A DNA stretch of 64,000 nt from Rheinheimera pacifica (GTDB lineage: Bacteria; Pseudomonadota; Gammaproteobacteria; Enterobacterales; Alteromonadaceae), in contig NZ_JANUEM010000005.1 of assembly GCF_024809855.1 (NCBI RefSeq), positions 1 to 64,000 on the forward strand, in the 5' to 3' direction. Below the pieces are notes generated by a model. The model did not search any database, was not told where the DNA came from, and was given only the letters and a program-made list of their open reading frames with translations. A program made the position numbers and the translations under genes. Positions 22,633 through 31,655 of the stretch are shown here, piece by piece (the stretch's first letter is position 1; each line of letters begins with the position of its first letter).

Positions 22633-24020
22633 GTTTTACGTCATTTCATTTCTATGTGTTTTTAATTGCTTTGGTTATTTTGCTGCGGCTTATTCAACAT
22701 AATGGCCAAAAGAAAATGTTGTTGTTGCTGGCCAGTTACTGGTTTTACATGAGCTGGGATTGGCGTTTTGGTGCCTTACTATTTGCCATGACGGCCGTTA
22801 ATTTCTATTGTGGCCGGTTAATGTACTACTCGGCAAGGCCCAAAATCTGGCTGGCGGTATCGCTGTTGTTTAGTTTGGGTGTGCTGGGGCTGTTTAAGTA
22901 TTTTAATTTCTTTCTCACTAACCTGGATGCTGTCGCCTCCATGCTGGGGATGTCATCGCATATTAATATCCTGCATATTATTTTGCCGGTGGGGATCTCG
23001 TTTTACACCTTTCAGGCGCTGTCATACACGATAGATATTTACCGGCGGCAGTTGGCACCCGTTGACTCACTGGCTGATTTTGCGTTGTTTGTGTCGTTTT
23101 TTCCGCAGCTGGTTGCCGGGCCAATAGTACGGGCCAGTTATTTCCTGCCGCAACTGGCCCAACATACTTGTGCCGACAATGCTGCGCAGCAGGAAGGTGT
23201 GCTGCTTATTATCCGTGGCCTGATCAAAAAAGTATTGCTGGCAGATGTGCTGGCGCTGCATCTGGTAGACCCAGCCTTTGCTGACTATGCTAACCAGTCG
23301 TCTGCGTTTTTAGTATTGGCATTAATTGGCTACAGTTTTCAGGTGTACCTGGATTTCTCGGCTTACACCGACATTGCCAGAGGCTGCGCCCGTTTATTGG
23401 GTTATCAGTTGCCGGTGAATTTTAACCGGCCTTATCTGGCCGACAGTATTTCTAATTTCTGGCAGCGTTGGCATATTTCAATGTCGTCGTTCTTTCGCGA
23501 CTACCTTTATCACGGGCTGGGTGGTAGTAAACACGGCAATGTTTATGTAAATTTGGTGTTAACCTTTGTTGCCATTGGGGTATGGCACGGCGCTGGCTGG
23601 AATTTTCTGCTGTATGGGTTGTGTCATGGTGTGCTGGTTGCGTTTGAGCGCTATATGCGTAACTACGGTTGGTTTGGCAGGCAGACAGGCTGGCGCTGGG
23701 CGCTGGCAGTGCTGAGAACCTTTTTCCTGGTATGTTTGCTAAGGGTAATGTTCAGGGCTGAGGATCTGTCTCATGCCGGTGGTTACCTGCAAGCTATCTG
23801 GCATAACACGGCGTTATCATTTCACCTTACTGCTGCTGGCGCGGTTGCGTTACTGGTAGCCGTAATATTGCATATGATCCCACAGCATTATATAGCGTTA
23901 TGGCAACAGCGTTATCTGACCACTCCACAACTGTTACAGGCCTCCGTTATAGTGCTGTTACTTTACAGTATGCTTATGCTGGGGTCGGGCGAAGCGCCTT
24001 TTATTTATTTTCAGTTTTGA
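22629..24020 (+). CDS. MBOAT family O-acyltransferase
   Basis: A polytopic inner-membrane protein of 463 residues, AlgI-like. It has many hydrophobic helices, the conserved segment WQRWHISMSSFFRDYLYHGL and the MBOAT active-site His in GVWHGAGWNFLLYG. It should carry an acyl group, usually acetyl, across the membrane to modify the glycan. It overlaps the SGNH gene by four bases, which supports a joint function. Confidence 0.92.
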   Translation: MSFTSFHFYVFLIALVILLRLIQHNGQKKMLLLLASYWFYMSWDWRFGALLFAMTAVNFYCGRLMYYSARPKIWLAVSLLFSLGVLGLFKYFNFFLTNLDAVASMLGMSSHINILHIILPVGISFYTFQALSYTIDIYRRQLAPVDSLADFALFVSFFPQLVAGPIVRASYFLPQLAQHTCADNAAQQEGVLLIIRGLIKKVLLADVLALHLVDPAFADYANQSSAFLVLALIGYSFQVYLDFSAYTDIARGCARLLGYQLPVNFNRPYLADSISNFWQRWHISMSSFFRDYLYHGLGGSKHGNVYVNLVLTFVAIGVWHGAGWNFLLYGLCHGVLVAFERYMRNYGWFGRQTGWRWALAVLRTFFLVCLLRVMFRAEDLSHAGGYLQAIWHNTALSFHLTAAGAVALLVAVILHMIPQHYIALWQQRYLTTPQLLQASVIVLLLYSMLMLGSGEAPFIYFQF

Positions 24021-24079
24021 ACAACCAGTTGTTCTGGTGTAGATACCAGGCAATATAACCGGCTAATAAGGATATTTTA

Positions 24080-25042
24080 ATGACGGGTAAACACTGTATT
24101 TTGTTATTTGGCATGCCCCGTTCAGGTACTACCTGGCTTGGTAAACTGTTTGATGCGCAGCGCCAGACATACTATTTGCATGAGCCAGACAGTGTGCAGC
24201 CCAATATGGCTATTCCGTTATTGCTAAAGGCAGACGACGCCACACAGTATCCGCTGCAATCACAACTTGAGTTATGGTTTGCCAGTAAAGCCGAAAAGGT
24301 GATTGCCTCGCGGCCGTTTTTTGCCAAAGACTACCTTAACCCATTTAGCTGGTTACTGTTTCTGGGCAGTGCTTATGCTACTAAAATAACCGGCCGCTTA
24401 GGTATGCGGCAGTTTATTGAGCCGTTACGGTTACAATCTGCACAGCAGCAAATTGTCTGGAAGTCAATCGAGTCGCTTGGCCGTATGGCCGCTATCAAGC
24501 AACTGGTACCAGGTCGCAGTATTCATATATTGCGCCATCCGTGTGGCCATATTGCTTCTACGTTAAAAGGGCAGGACGCTGGTTTGTTTGATGGTGGCTT
24601 GCCAATTTGGGAAGACTGGGATCTGTACAGCAAATTACTGCAGCAAAGCGGCGAGCAGCGCTTTAGTCTGGATAGCTTAAAGCAGATGAGTAAAGAAGAG
24701 CGGCTGGCCGTACGCTGGGGCATTATTAATGATTTTGCGCTTGCGCAATGTGCTGGTGATAGCAGCAATATGGTGCTGGTGTATGAGAACTTATGTAAAA
24801 AACCACAAGAGGTATTTCAGCAGTGCCTGGCATTTTGTGGCTTAAAAGCTGATCAACAATGTCTGCAATATCTGGCGCAGTCGGTTCATGGCAGCGACAA
24901 CAGTGCTTATTACAGCACCACTAAAGACCCGCTGCAATCTGCTTATAAATGGCGTAAACAACTGCCTGACGATGTGCAGTTGCGGATAAAAAATATTGTG
25001 CAGCAGTTTAATTCCGGGCGTTATTATCGCGACGATTTCTAA
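24080..25042 (+). CDS. Sulfotransferase
   Basis: A 320-residue cytoplasmic enzyme of the PAPS-dependent sulfotransferase fold. The 5'-phosphosulfate loop is FGMPRSGTTWLGKLF at the N-terminus, and the 3'-phosphate-binding region is HILRHPCGHIASTLKG. It ends with a basic tail (GRYYRDDF). It follows the MBOAT gene by about 60 bases on the same strand, so the polymer or its lipid-linked precursor may be sulfated. No PAPS-synthesis genes are in the window. Confidence 0.85.
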   Translation: MTGKHCILLFGMPRSGTTWLGKLFDAQRQTYYLHEPDSVQPNMAIPLLLKADDATQYPLQSQLELWFASKAEKVIASRPFFAKDYLNPFSWLLFLGSAYATKITGRLGMRQFIEPLRLQSAQQQIVWKSIESLGRMAAIKQLVPGRSIHILRHPCGHIASTLKGQDAGLFDGGLPIWEDWDLYSKLLQQSGEQRFSLDSLKQMSKEERLAVRWGIINDFALAQCAGDSSNMVLVYENLCKKPQEVFQQCLAFCGLKADQQCLQYLAQSVHGSDNSAYYSTTKDPLQSAYKWRKQLPDDVQLRIKNIVQQFNSGRYYRDDF

Positions 25043-25056
25043 TTAACAGTCTGTTA

Positions 25057-26340
25057 TTACTGGCTGTTATACAGCTTTAATGCGTTAACGCGCCCGGTAA
25101 TTTCCTGCTCCAGTTGTTTAAAGCCGGCACCGTTGTAGCCACCAAGTTGTTGTTGTAATTGCTGTTCAGTTAAACCTTCTGGCAAATCCTGTGTTGGCGG
25201 CATTATCGCTTGTTCAAAGGTCAGGCTGTTAAACCGGTTTAACTGTTGTGGCGTTATTGATGGCAGATGCTCAGCAAAGTGGGTGCCTGCTCTGTCAGCT
25301 GCCAGATCGACAAAACTAAAGCCTGAGCCGCCGCTGTCTCTGTCTGCATCCATAATTTCTTTCAGATTGCCAATTTGCTGTGATAGCTGAGTATTGCCCA
25401 ACATTTGCAGCACGGCTGAATACAGAAAGTGCAGAGTAAGATCGCGCCGGCCATTTAGCAGCATAGGGGGCATATTCGGTACCTGATGTAGTTTTACGCC
25501 CGGGTTGGCGTAATAAATAAATCTTTTGCTGGCAAATGCTACGGCCAAAGCCCATAGCGCGTTTTTATACTCGGTTTCTAAATTGCTGTTGTCAGCACGG
25601 TTTGCTGCTACCTGCAACAGTTCATGGGCAAAAAATGCCAGTCTGCGCTCGCGTTTATGCTGGCGCTGTAGCTGTTTTAACTGCTGCAGGTAAAATTCAA
25701 TATCTGCCGCTGCAGCGCCTTGATCCGCGCCAAAACCAAAAGGCCGGTAAATTTGCGGATGCAGGCTTAGTTTAATCGGGCTGGCATTGGTAGCTTCAAA
25801 GTGCAGGCGGTTATTTATCAGCTCGCCTCTGGCAAACAATGCCAGCAGCTGTTGATCTGCCGGTTCAGCAATGACAGAGCGCACTATCAGCCTGAGCAGC
25901 GGGTTAGCAATCCAGCCCGGTAAGGTTATTGCGCCCAGTTTACAGTGTTCAATTGCGAAGCCTTTGTCTGAGGGCATAAACAGGCAAGACATCTGAACAC
26001 CGCGCCTGGGCCAGTTTAGCGGCAGGTTTGCCTGAGCATGCAACGCTACGCCAAACGGATTAAGTATGCCGCTAAATTCGACTTGAGGCAGGGCATAGCT
26101 GGCTACGTTCATTAACGCATCTAACTGTTTCTGTTCAAAAACCAGTTTTATATTGCCATTGTGCTGGGCCAGATGTTGCACCGTGTCTGACAGCACACGC
26201 TGCGCTGTGGTAACGTCGCTGGCTTCTATAGTGCGCTGTGATGATACCGGTTTTGACGTGATCAGAAAAAACAACGCTACGGTAAGTACTGCCAACAACA
26301 ATATGCTGCGCAAAAAATAGCGCGATAACCTATTTAGCAT
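25057..26340 (-). CDS. Unrecognised membrane-anchored protein next to VanZ-like gene
   Basis: I do not recognise this family. The 427-residue protein has one N-terminal membrane segment (SILLLAVLTVALFFLIT), so the bulk should lie in the periplasm. A beta-rich part to about residue 190 is followed by a helical, Gln-rich stretch (QQLKQLQRQHKRERRLAFFAHELLQ), then an unusual Gly/Asp segment (DADRDSGGSGFSFVDLAADR). No catalytic motif can be assigned. It follows the VanZ-like gene by seven bases, so it is probably its partner, and it converges with the sulfotransferase gene. Confidence 0.75.
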   Translation of the reverse strand: MLNRLSRYFLRSILLLAVLTVALFFLITSKPVSSQRTIEASDVTTAQRVLSDTVQHLAQHNGNIKLVFEQKQLDALMNVASYALPQVEFSGILNPFGVALHAQANLPLNWPRRGVQMSCLFMPSDKGFAIEHCKLGAITLPGWIANPLLRLIVRSVIAEPADQQLLALFARGELINNRLHFEATNASPIKLSLHPQIYRPFGFGADQGAAAADIEFYLQQLKQLQRQHKRERRLAFFAHELLQVAANRADNSNLETEYKNALWALAVAFASKRFIYYANPGVKLHQVPNMPPMLLNGRRDLTLHFLYSAVLQMLGNTQLSQQIGNLKEIMDADRDSGGSGFSFVDLAADRAGTHFAEHLPSITPQQLNRFNSLTFEQAIMPPTQDLPEGLTEQQLQQQLGGYNGAGFKQLEQEITGRVNALKLYNSQ

Positions 26341-26347
26341 GGAATGG

Positions 26348-28678
26348 TTAAGCCCCTGAACCCGAAAATTTTATATTGCGCCGCAGCGCTATGGCCGGAA
26401 TAAAAAACCAACACAACAGCCCAATCAGTGTGATAAAAGCCAGGCTGTAGCGTATAAATAATTGCAGCGGAGCGGCATACTGGGTTCTGTCCGTGCTGAG
26501 CAAAAATTGTAACGCTGAGTAAGCTTGCTGGTATTTAACGATAACACTTTCAGTGGCATTTTGCAGCAGCCACCAGGACAGTGGCAGCACAAATAAGATA
26601 AGTAGCGGTATATATTTCCAGCGGGTGTGTACCGGGGCGCTGCACTGCTGAGCTAAATAAGCAGCGACACTGAATAACAGCATCAGCCAGGCGGTAAGTG
26701 CTGTTATGGCAGCCAGGCTGCCTCCGTCTGCCAGTAGCTCAACAATATTGTCAGTTGCTGCCAGCTTTACGACTACGACATACCACAGCAGAGCCATAGC
26801 GACATTGGCACCCAGCCATAAAATGGTAGCAGTTACTTTGTTACGGCTATAAATAAGCTGCAATGCCGCCATGCAGTTAAACTGGATCAGGCAGAAAAAG
26901 CCGCTAAAACGCAGCATTAGCTCAATGGCCTGTGGCAGCATTGTCACCGGTGCACCAACAATGTCATACAGTGATTCTGTCGGCACAGTGGCATAGAGCA
27001 GCCAGAATATAACAATGCCCTGCACCAGACACAGTAGTGGCGCCCAAAGAATAAAACGGGCGTAGGTGTTAAAGGTAAAAGCAGCGGGTAAAGCCAGCAG
27101 GTACAGCATCAGGCATAAGCCCACAATAGCGCTGAAGTTATCACTTAACAGTTCACGCAGGTTGTACGGTAACGCCGGGACCCTGCTTAATAAAAACATG
27201 GCCAGTATAGATACCGCTAAATGGGCCGCCAGCCTGATATAAAGCCCTGTTACCACTTTTTTAGCGGCTGGCACAGCTGATATGCCTGTTAATGCGGCTT
27301 CGGGCAGAGAAGCTGCTGGAGTATTTTGTTGCTGCAGACGGTTAGTGAAAAAAATTGTAAAACCAAAACCTGCTGCAGCGCCACCAATTTGCAGTATGGC
27401 GTCGGTAATATCCACGGTTTTACCGGGCAAAGCCAGTTGCATGGTTTCGCATAATAATGCCAGGCCAATCACATAAATGCTGCCTGCAATCTGCAAGCTT
27501 TGTTGCTGCCAGCGCAGCGATAACTTGCGTTGAAACAGTGCCAGCATTACTCCAAGCGGGAAAAACGCCAGTAGCTTTTGCAACAGTGCAGTTATTGCAC
27601 GGTACTCAGTGCCAAAGTACAGCGACTCCAGCAGCACTTTACCTTGCGCAACTTGCCACCTTTGGTTGATAAAAGCCCAGTCGAAATTAAAGTTAAATGG
27701 ATACCAGAATATGATTAAAACAAACAAGCTGTAAGCCAGTATCGCCAGGCTCCACAACAAGCCGTATTTAAGCTGTACTGCGGTAGAGTTTGTTTTAATG
27801 GCGGGCTTTTGCTGCCACAGGAGCAATAATGTGGTGCTTAACCAGGCGGCTATTAAGGCACAAAGCACATCACTGATATCAGTAACCCTGCTGTAAACAA
27901 AAAGCTGGCAAAACTCCAGCAGCAGCGCCAGTAACAACACCTTGCTATATAGCCGGATGCCAGCCTGTTGCTGTTGCAGATAAAGCAGCACGGCGATAGG
28001 GCACCAAAGCAGAATATCGCTTAATACCGCATAGGTAATTTCAGCAGTTGAACCGCGGTAACCGGAAAATGGCAGTAACACAATGCGGCCTTCACGCCAT
28101 TTCTTATACAACTCGACCGGGCTTAGGGTGAGATCCAGCGGTAACAGGTTGTACAGGATAAAAATGGCAATGTAACCAATCAGCAGATAGGTAACAACTG
28201 ACGCCTGGCCGCGAATAAGTGGCAGCGAAGCCAAAAACTGTTTTAACTGATGGCCTCTATAGTAGTACAGAATGATACCCAGCATGGCACCGGAGGCTTC
28301 AGCAATAATGTCGTTGATGGACACTGTTCGCTGGGGGAAATACAGCTGGGTAAATTCTATACTGATGGCCAAAGCAGCACAAAACAACCAGATAGCGACA
28401 GCCAAAAACCGGTTTAGTGTTGCTGCTGGGCGGAAACTAAGCGCACAAAGTAAAAAGGCGAGCGGGATAAACAGCAGAATATTGGCTACCCAGTCTGCTC
28501 TTGATCGTATGCCAAGCTGCAGATAGGGAATATGCCAAAATTGCTCTACCGCTTCGTCAAACGGCAGGGCGACATAATGCAACGGCACCAGGCTACCGTA
28601 AATAATAAAAGCCAGATATAGCAAACAAACCAGCAGCAACCATTTGTGCAAAGCGGAGTTGTTGTTATTGCTGTGCAT
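26348..28678 (-). CDS. Membrane protein with three tandem VanZ-like units
   Basis: A 776-residue polytopic membrane protein. I see three VanZ-like units: about 15-160 (NILLFIPLAFLLC, then EFTQLYFPQRTVSINDIIAE), about 170-300 (DILLWCPIAVLLY, then LEFCQLFVYSRVTDISDVL), and about 325-460 (LLAFFPLGVMLAL, then ETMQLALPGKTVDITDAI). Each has the E-x-x-Q-L and D-(I/V)-x-D-(I/V/A) signature. A C-terminal block of further helices has no assignment. VanZ domains usually occur singly in teicoplanin-resistance and cell-wall proteins. The start at 28678 has AGGA five bases upstream; an ATG at 28684 overlaps that site. It lies 48 bases after hydrolase 1. Confidence 0.85.
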   Translation of the reverse strand: MHSNNNNSALHKWLLLVCLLYLAFIIYGSLVPLHYVALPFDEAVEQFWHIPYLQLGIRSRADWVANILLFIPLAFLLCALSFRPAATLNRFLAVAIWLFCAALAISIEFTQLYFPQRTVSINDIIAEASGAMLGIILYYYRGHQLKQFLASLPLIRGQASVVTYLLIGYIAIFILYNLLPLDLTLSPVELYKKWREGRIVLLPFSGYRGSTAEITYAVLSDILLWCPIAVLLYLQQQQAGIRLYSKVLLLALLLEFCQLFVYSRVTDISDVLCALIAAWLSTTLLLLWQQKPAIKTNSTAVQLKYGLLWSLAILAYSLFVLIIFWYPFNFNFDWAFINQRWQVAQGKVLLESLYFGTEYRAITALLQKLLAFFPLGVMLALFQRKLSLRWQQQSLQIAGSIYVIGLALLCETMQLALPGKTVDITDAILQIGGAAAGFGFTIFFTNRLQQQNTPAASLPEAALTGISAVPAAKKVVTGLYIRLAAHLAVSILAMFLLSRVPALPYNLRELLSDNFSAIVGLCLMLYLLALPAAFTFNTYARFILWAPLLCLVQGIVIFWLLYATVPTESLYDIVGAPVTMLPQAIELMLRFSGFFCLIQFNCMAALQLIYSRNKVTATILWLGANVAMALLWYVVVVKLAATDNIVELLADGGSLAAITALTAWLMLLFSVAAYLAQQCSAPVHTRWKYIPLLILFVLPLSWWLLQNATESVIVKYQQAYSALQFLLSTDRTQYAAPLQLFIRYSLAFITLIGLLCWFFIPAIALRRNIKFSGSGA

Positions 28679-28726
28679 AAGCATCCTGCTCCCTGGTGCT
28701 ATTTAGCCAAACAGTGTTACCAGTTC

Positions 28727-29569
28727 TTAATTTATAGTCTGCACAAAATTATAGCTTTGCTGCTCAACCTGCTCGCGCCAGAGCGCTGTAGAGAAGGTAT
28801 GGCTGGCATCGCTGATATGACAGTGCCCGGCCGCCTGCAAACACTTGCCCCAGGCCGGGGTGTCGGCACACAGTTGCAAAAACTCCTGTGCGGTTAAATC
28901 GTTACCACTACTGATCAGTAATACTTTACCGTTAAATTGTTGCCAGCCGCTAAGCATAGCTGCAACATAGTTTTGCTCTGTTACTGTAAGCTGGGCAGGC
29001 GTTGCATCAGTGTGGGTTTTGCTGGCCTGTAGTGTTTGCCAGAACGAGCCCAGGCTGCGCCGTAGTGCCAAACCGCCACTAAGCGCCTTATGCCAAAATT
29101 GCCGGCTTAGCAGACGCTTTAAGTAATAGTGCTTTAACATGGTTTTGGCATGGCTTTTTTGCTGGCGTACCCAGGGGTTTAGCAGTATTACGCCACTGAT
29201 GCGTGGATCGGGCCGGTTGAGTTTAATCAAAATGGCACTGGCAGCATCGCAAAGGCCCCACAGTACCACTTGTGTCAGATGCGGGCACTGCTGAAAAAAC
29301 GCATCAATCGCCAGCTCTATATCTGCTGTTTGCTGGTAAAATGCGGCTTTGCTGCCGCTGCTGTCGCCCATACCGGCAGTATCCAACCGCATTGAGGGAA
29401 TGCTGTGCGCGGCCAGATAGCGGCTTAGCTTAACAAACTGCCTGTGGCTGCCAACACGGTATTGTGGCCCGCCCACAATCAATAACACGCCGGTTGTTGC
29501 TGTGGCCTGATGCAAAATGGCACTTAGCTGATAACCGGTGCCTGCCAGGCTGAGATAGTGTTCAGTCAT
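28727..29569 (-). CDS. Hydrolase 1, exosortase A system-associated
   Basis: A 280-residue alpha/beta-hydrolase-fold protein of the TIGR03100 type found in XrtA loci. It has LLIVGGPQYRVGSHRQF for the oxyanion region, MRLDTAGMGDSSG, and an elbow WGLCDAASA in which Cys stands where Ser is usual, as in dienelactone-type hydrolases. A likely catalytic His is in GHCHISDASH. It should act on an acyl thioester or ester made by the ligase/ACP pair. Its start lies eight bases inside the end of hydrolase 2. Confidence 0.85.
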   Translation of the reverse strand: MTEHYLSLAGTGYQLSAILHQATATTGVLLIVGGPQYRVGSHRQFVKLSRYLAAHSIPSMRLDTAGMGDSSGSKAAFYQQTADIELAIDAFFQQCPHLTQVVLWGLCDAASAILIKLNRPDPRISGVILLNPWVRQQKSHAKTMLKHYYLKRLLSRQFWHKALSGGLALRRSLGSFWQTLQASKTHTDATPAQLTVTEQNYVAAMLSGWQQFNGKVLLISSGNDLTAQEFLQLCADTPAWGKCLQAAGHCHISDASHTFSTALWREQVEQQSYNFVQTIN

Positions 29570-30392
29570 GCTGCGAGCCTTCAGTTAAGTGCTGTAGTGT
29601 CAGGGTAATGAGCTGTTCTGCACTGGCCAGTTCGGCTGTTTGCCAATAGGGCTCGGTTTTTAGCTGGGTATAGTTTAGCTGGCAGTGTTGTTGTAATTGT
29701 TCACGCATTTTTTGTACCGGCAAGGCTATGGTGTCCAGTTGCGAGGTTTCCAGCCAGTGTAGATTAACGTTGTTTAACTGCGTCGGAAAGTTGCTATTGA
29801 TATTCAGCAGGCTGTGATAAAACAGCGGGCTTATCGGGTAACCGGCAATTTCAATATTGGTGCCACCTGTTAGCTGTAGCTCCAGCTCTTTCTGGCTGGT
29901 TTTATTGCCGACAGCCATGGCTTCTGCCACTTTTAAGCGTACAAACTGTTGCCAGAATTTACTGACATCAAATACTGGCTGCCATAACACCAGTTGTTGC
30001 ACTGGCAAGGGTAAAGGGTGTTTATTTAGCAAGTCGAACAGTTGTAATACACCAAAGCGTACGGCAATAAAGCTGACGCTTTGGTAACCCTGTTGCTGTA
30101 ACAGCAGCAATAGCTGGTAGAGATCATCGCGCCAGGTATCTGTACTGGCCTGATCCAAATCACCTTCGCTGTCGCCGGTGCCATAGTTGTCCAGCATAAA
30201 GCAGCCATAACCGGCGGTGGCCAGTTGGCGCATAGCTGCATTGATTAAATGGCGGCATTTATTCATTTCTTCGGCAAAAGGCGGAATAACCAAAATGGCA
30301 TGGCGGTTGTCGGTACTGCCTTGCACGGCGCGAAGAAATAACTGCCGCTGCTGTAGTTGAATAAAACCGGTACTAAGGGGGTGTTGTTGCAC
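29562..30392 (-). CDS. Hydrolase 2, exosortase A system-associated
   Basis: A 276-residue alpha/beta-hydrolase-fold protein of the TIGR03101 type. VIPPFAEEMNKCRHLI and LDNYGTGDSEGDL match the fold. Where the nucleophile elbow should be, the sequence reads FIAVRFGVLQL, with Arg in place of Ser or Cys, so it may be catalytically inactive or work differently from hydrolase 1. The start is a GTG with GGAAGG upstream. It is the first gene of a minus-strand operon with hydrolase 1 and faces the aminotransferase gene. Confidence 0.82.
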   Translation of the reverse strand: MQQHPLSTGFIQLQQRQLFLRAVQGSTDNRHAILVIPPFAEEMNKCRHLINAAMRQLATAGYGCFMLDNYGTGDSEGDLDQASTDTWRDDLYQLLLLLQQQGYQSVSFIAVRFGVLQLFDLLNKHPLPLPVQQLVLWQPVFDVSKFWQQFVRLKVAEAMAVGNKTSQKELELQLTGGTNIEIAGYPISPLFYHSLLNINSNFPTQLNNVNLHWLETSQLDTIALPVQKMREQLQQHCQLNYTQLKTEPYWQTAELASAEQLITLTLQHLTEGSQHD

Positions 30393-30575
30393 TTTGCCTT
30401 CCTTGTGCTTAAACCTGAGCAGACCATATGATACCCGTTGCTGAGACGATGACCAAGGCTGTATCTTTATACTTTTTGTATTTACGCAGCTATGGCAACG
30501 ACAACTATTTGCGATGTTGTTTGTGCAGTGTTACTGCTATAGCATAGTGCGGGTGTGAATTCATGGATTGAGTCA

Positions 30576-31625
30576 ATGTCAGTACAATTTTCTGCTCCGC
30601 TGATGGATGCCAAACATTTCCCGCCTTCGCTGATTAAAGCTCAACCTGGCTTTAGTTTAACAGGTAGTAGCTTACGGCGGAACGTGCTACCGGTTAACGA
30701 TGTCAGCACTTTCAGCCGGGCCCGATATGCATTGGCAGCAGCAGCTTTGCAGTTAAAGCAGAGCTCACAGCAAAATACCGTATTGTTACCGGCGTATCAT
30801 TGCCCGGCGTTAGTTGAGCCATTTATTTATGCCGGTTATAACATTGTGTTTTATCCGCAGTTGGCCGATTTAAGCACCGATCCGGCTACTTTTAGCCACT
30901 TACTTACCTCGCAGATAACCCATGTGGTGGTGGTGCGTTACTTTGGTTTTAGCCAGAATGCTGATGATCTTATTCAGCAGGCGTATGCCGCAAACAAACG
31001 GGTAATTGAAGATAACGCGCACAGTCTGGTGCATTTTTGGCAAACCTGCGAGGCACAACCGCCAGCTATCAGCGCCAGTGTCAGCAGTGTTACTAAAACG
31101 CTCGGCAGTGCAGATGGCGGCGTGTTATATCTGCCTGGCTATAAGGGGTCTGCACAGGTTGCACCGGATTTTATAACAGAATTAAAAGCGCTACGCTCCG
31201 GTAACCGGCCGCTTAGCAGCTCTGTTGATGCAGGTTTACGTTATTTTCGTCCTGCAATGCAAGCAGCCGATTGTTTGCGAGCCAGCCGCTGGCTGATGTT
31301 ACGTAGTAATTACGCTGCCATTAGCAGACAACGGCGGGACAATTATCAGTATCTTGCACAGCAGCTTAAGCACAGCAGTGCAGGGCAGGTATTATATCCG
31401 GCGCTGACACAATATGATGTTCCTTACGTACTGCCATTCTTACTGCATGACGTTAATAGCTTTACGCGATTACGGCAGCAACAGATCCAGGTGCTGCGCT
31501 GGGAAGAACTGGCAACACCAGCAACCGGCATTGCCAGCAGCTACCAACAGCATTTGGTACAACTGCCAGTGCACCAGGCTTTGTCAAAACAGCACCTGCA
31601 ACACATAGTTAAAGCATTAAGCTGA
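30576..31625 (+). CDS. DegT/DnrJ/EryC1-like PLP aminotransferase
   Basis: A 349-residue protein of the sugar aminotransferase fold. The PLP-contact Asp is in VIEDNAHSLVHFW, and the probable Schiff-base Lys is in SVTKTLGSADGGVLYL. LLPAYHCPALVEPF and the C-terminal strand pattern fit DegT family members used in amino-sugar synthesis. The chosen ATG follows GGATTGAG; a GTG seven codons upstream (30555) is an alternative. It stands alone on the plus strand between two minus operons and converges with the GNAT pair. Confidence 0.8.
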   Translation: MSVQFSAPLMDAKHFPPSLIKAQPGFSLTGSSLRRNVLPVNDVSTFSRARYALAAAALQLKQSSQQNTVLLPAYHCPALVEPFIYAGYNIVFYPQLADLSTDPATFSHLLTSQITHVVVVRYFGFSQNADDLIQQAYAANKRVIEDNAHSLVHFWQTCEAQPPAISASVSSVTKTLGSADGGVLYLPGYKGSAQVAPDFITELKALRSGNRPLSSSVDAGLRYFRPAMQAADCLRASRWLMLRSNYAAISRQRRDNYQYLAQQLKHSSAGQVLYPALTQYDVPYVLPFLLHDVNSFTRLRQQQIQVLRWEELATPATGIASSYQQHLVQLPVHQALSKQHLQHIVKALS

Positions 31626-31655
31626 TTTTGCGGGCGGGTGATAAAACTGGTGTGA

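Noticed and set aside
25043-25056. Terminator between the sulfotransferase and the convergent anchored protein
   Set aside because: Only weak, broken complementarity is present in this short gap.
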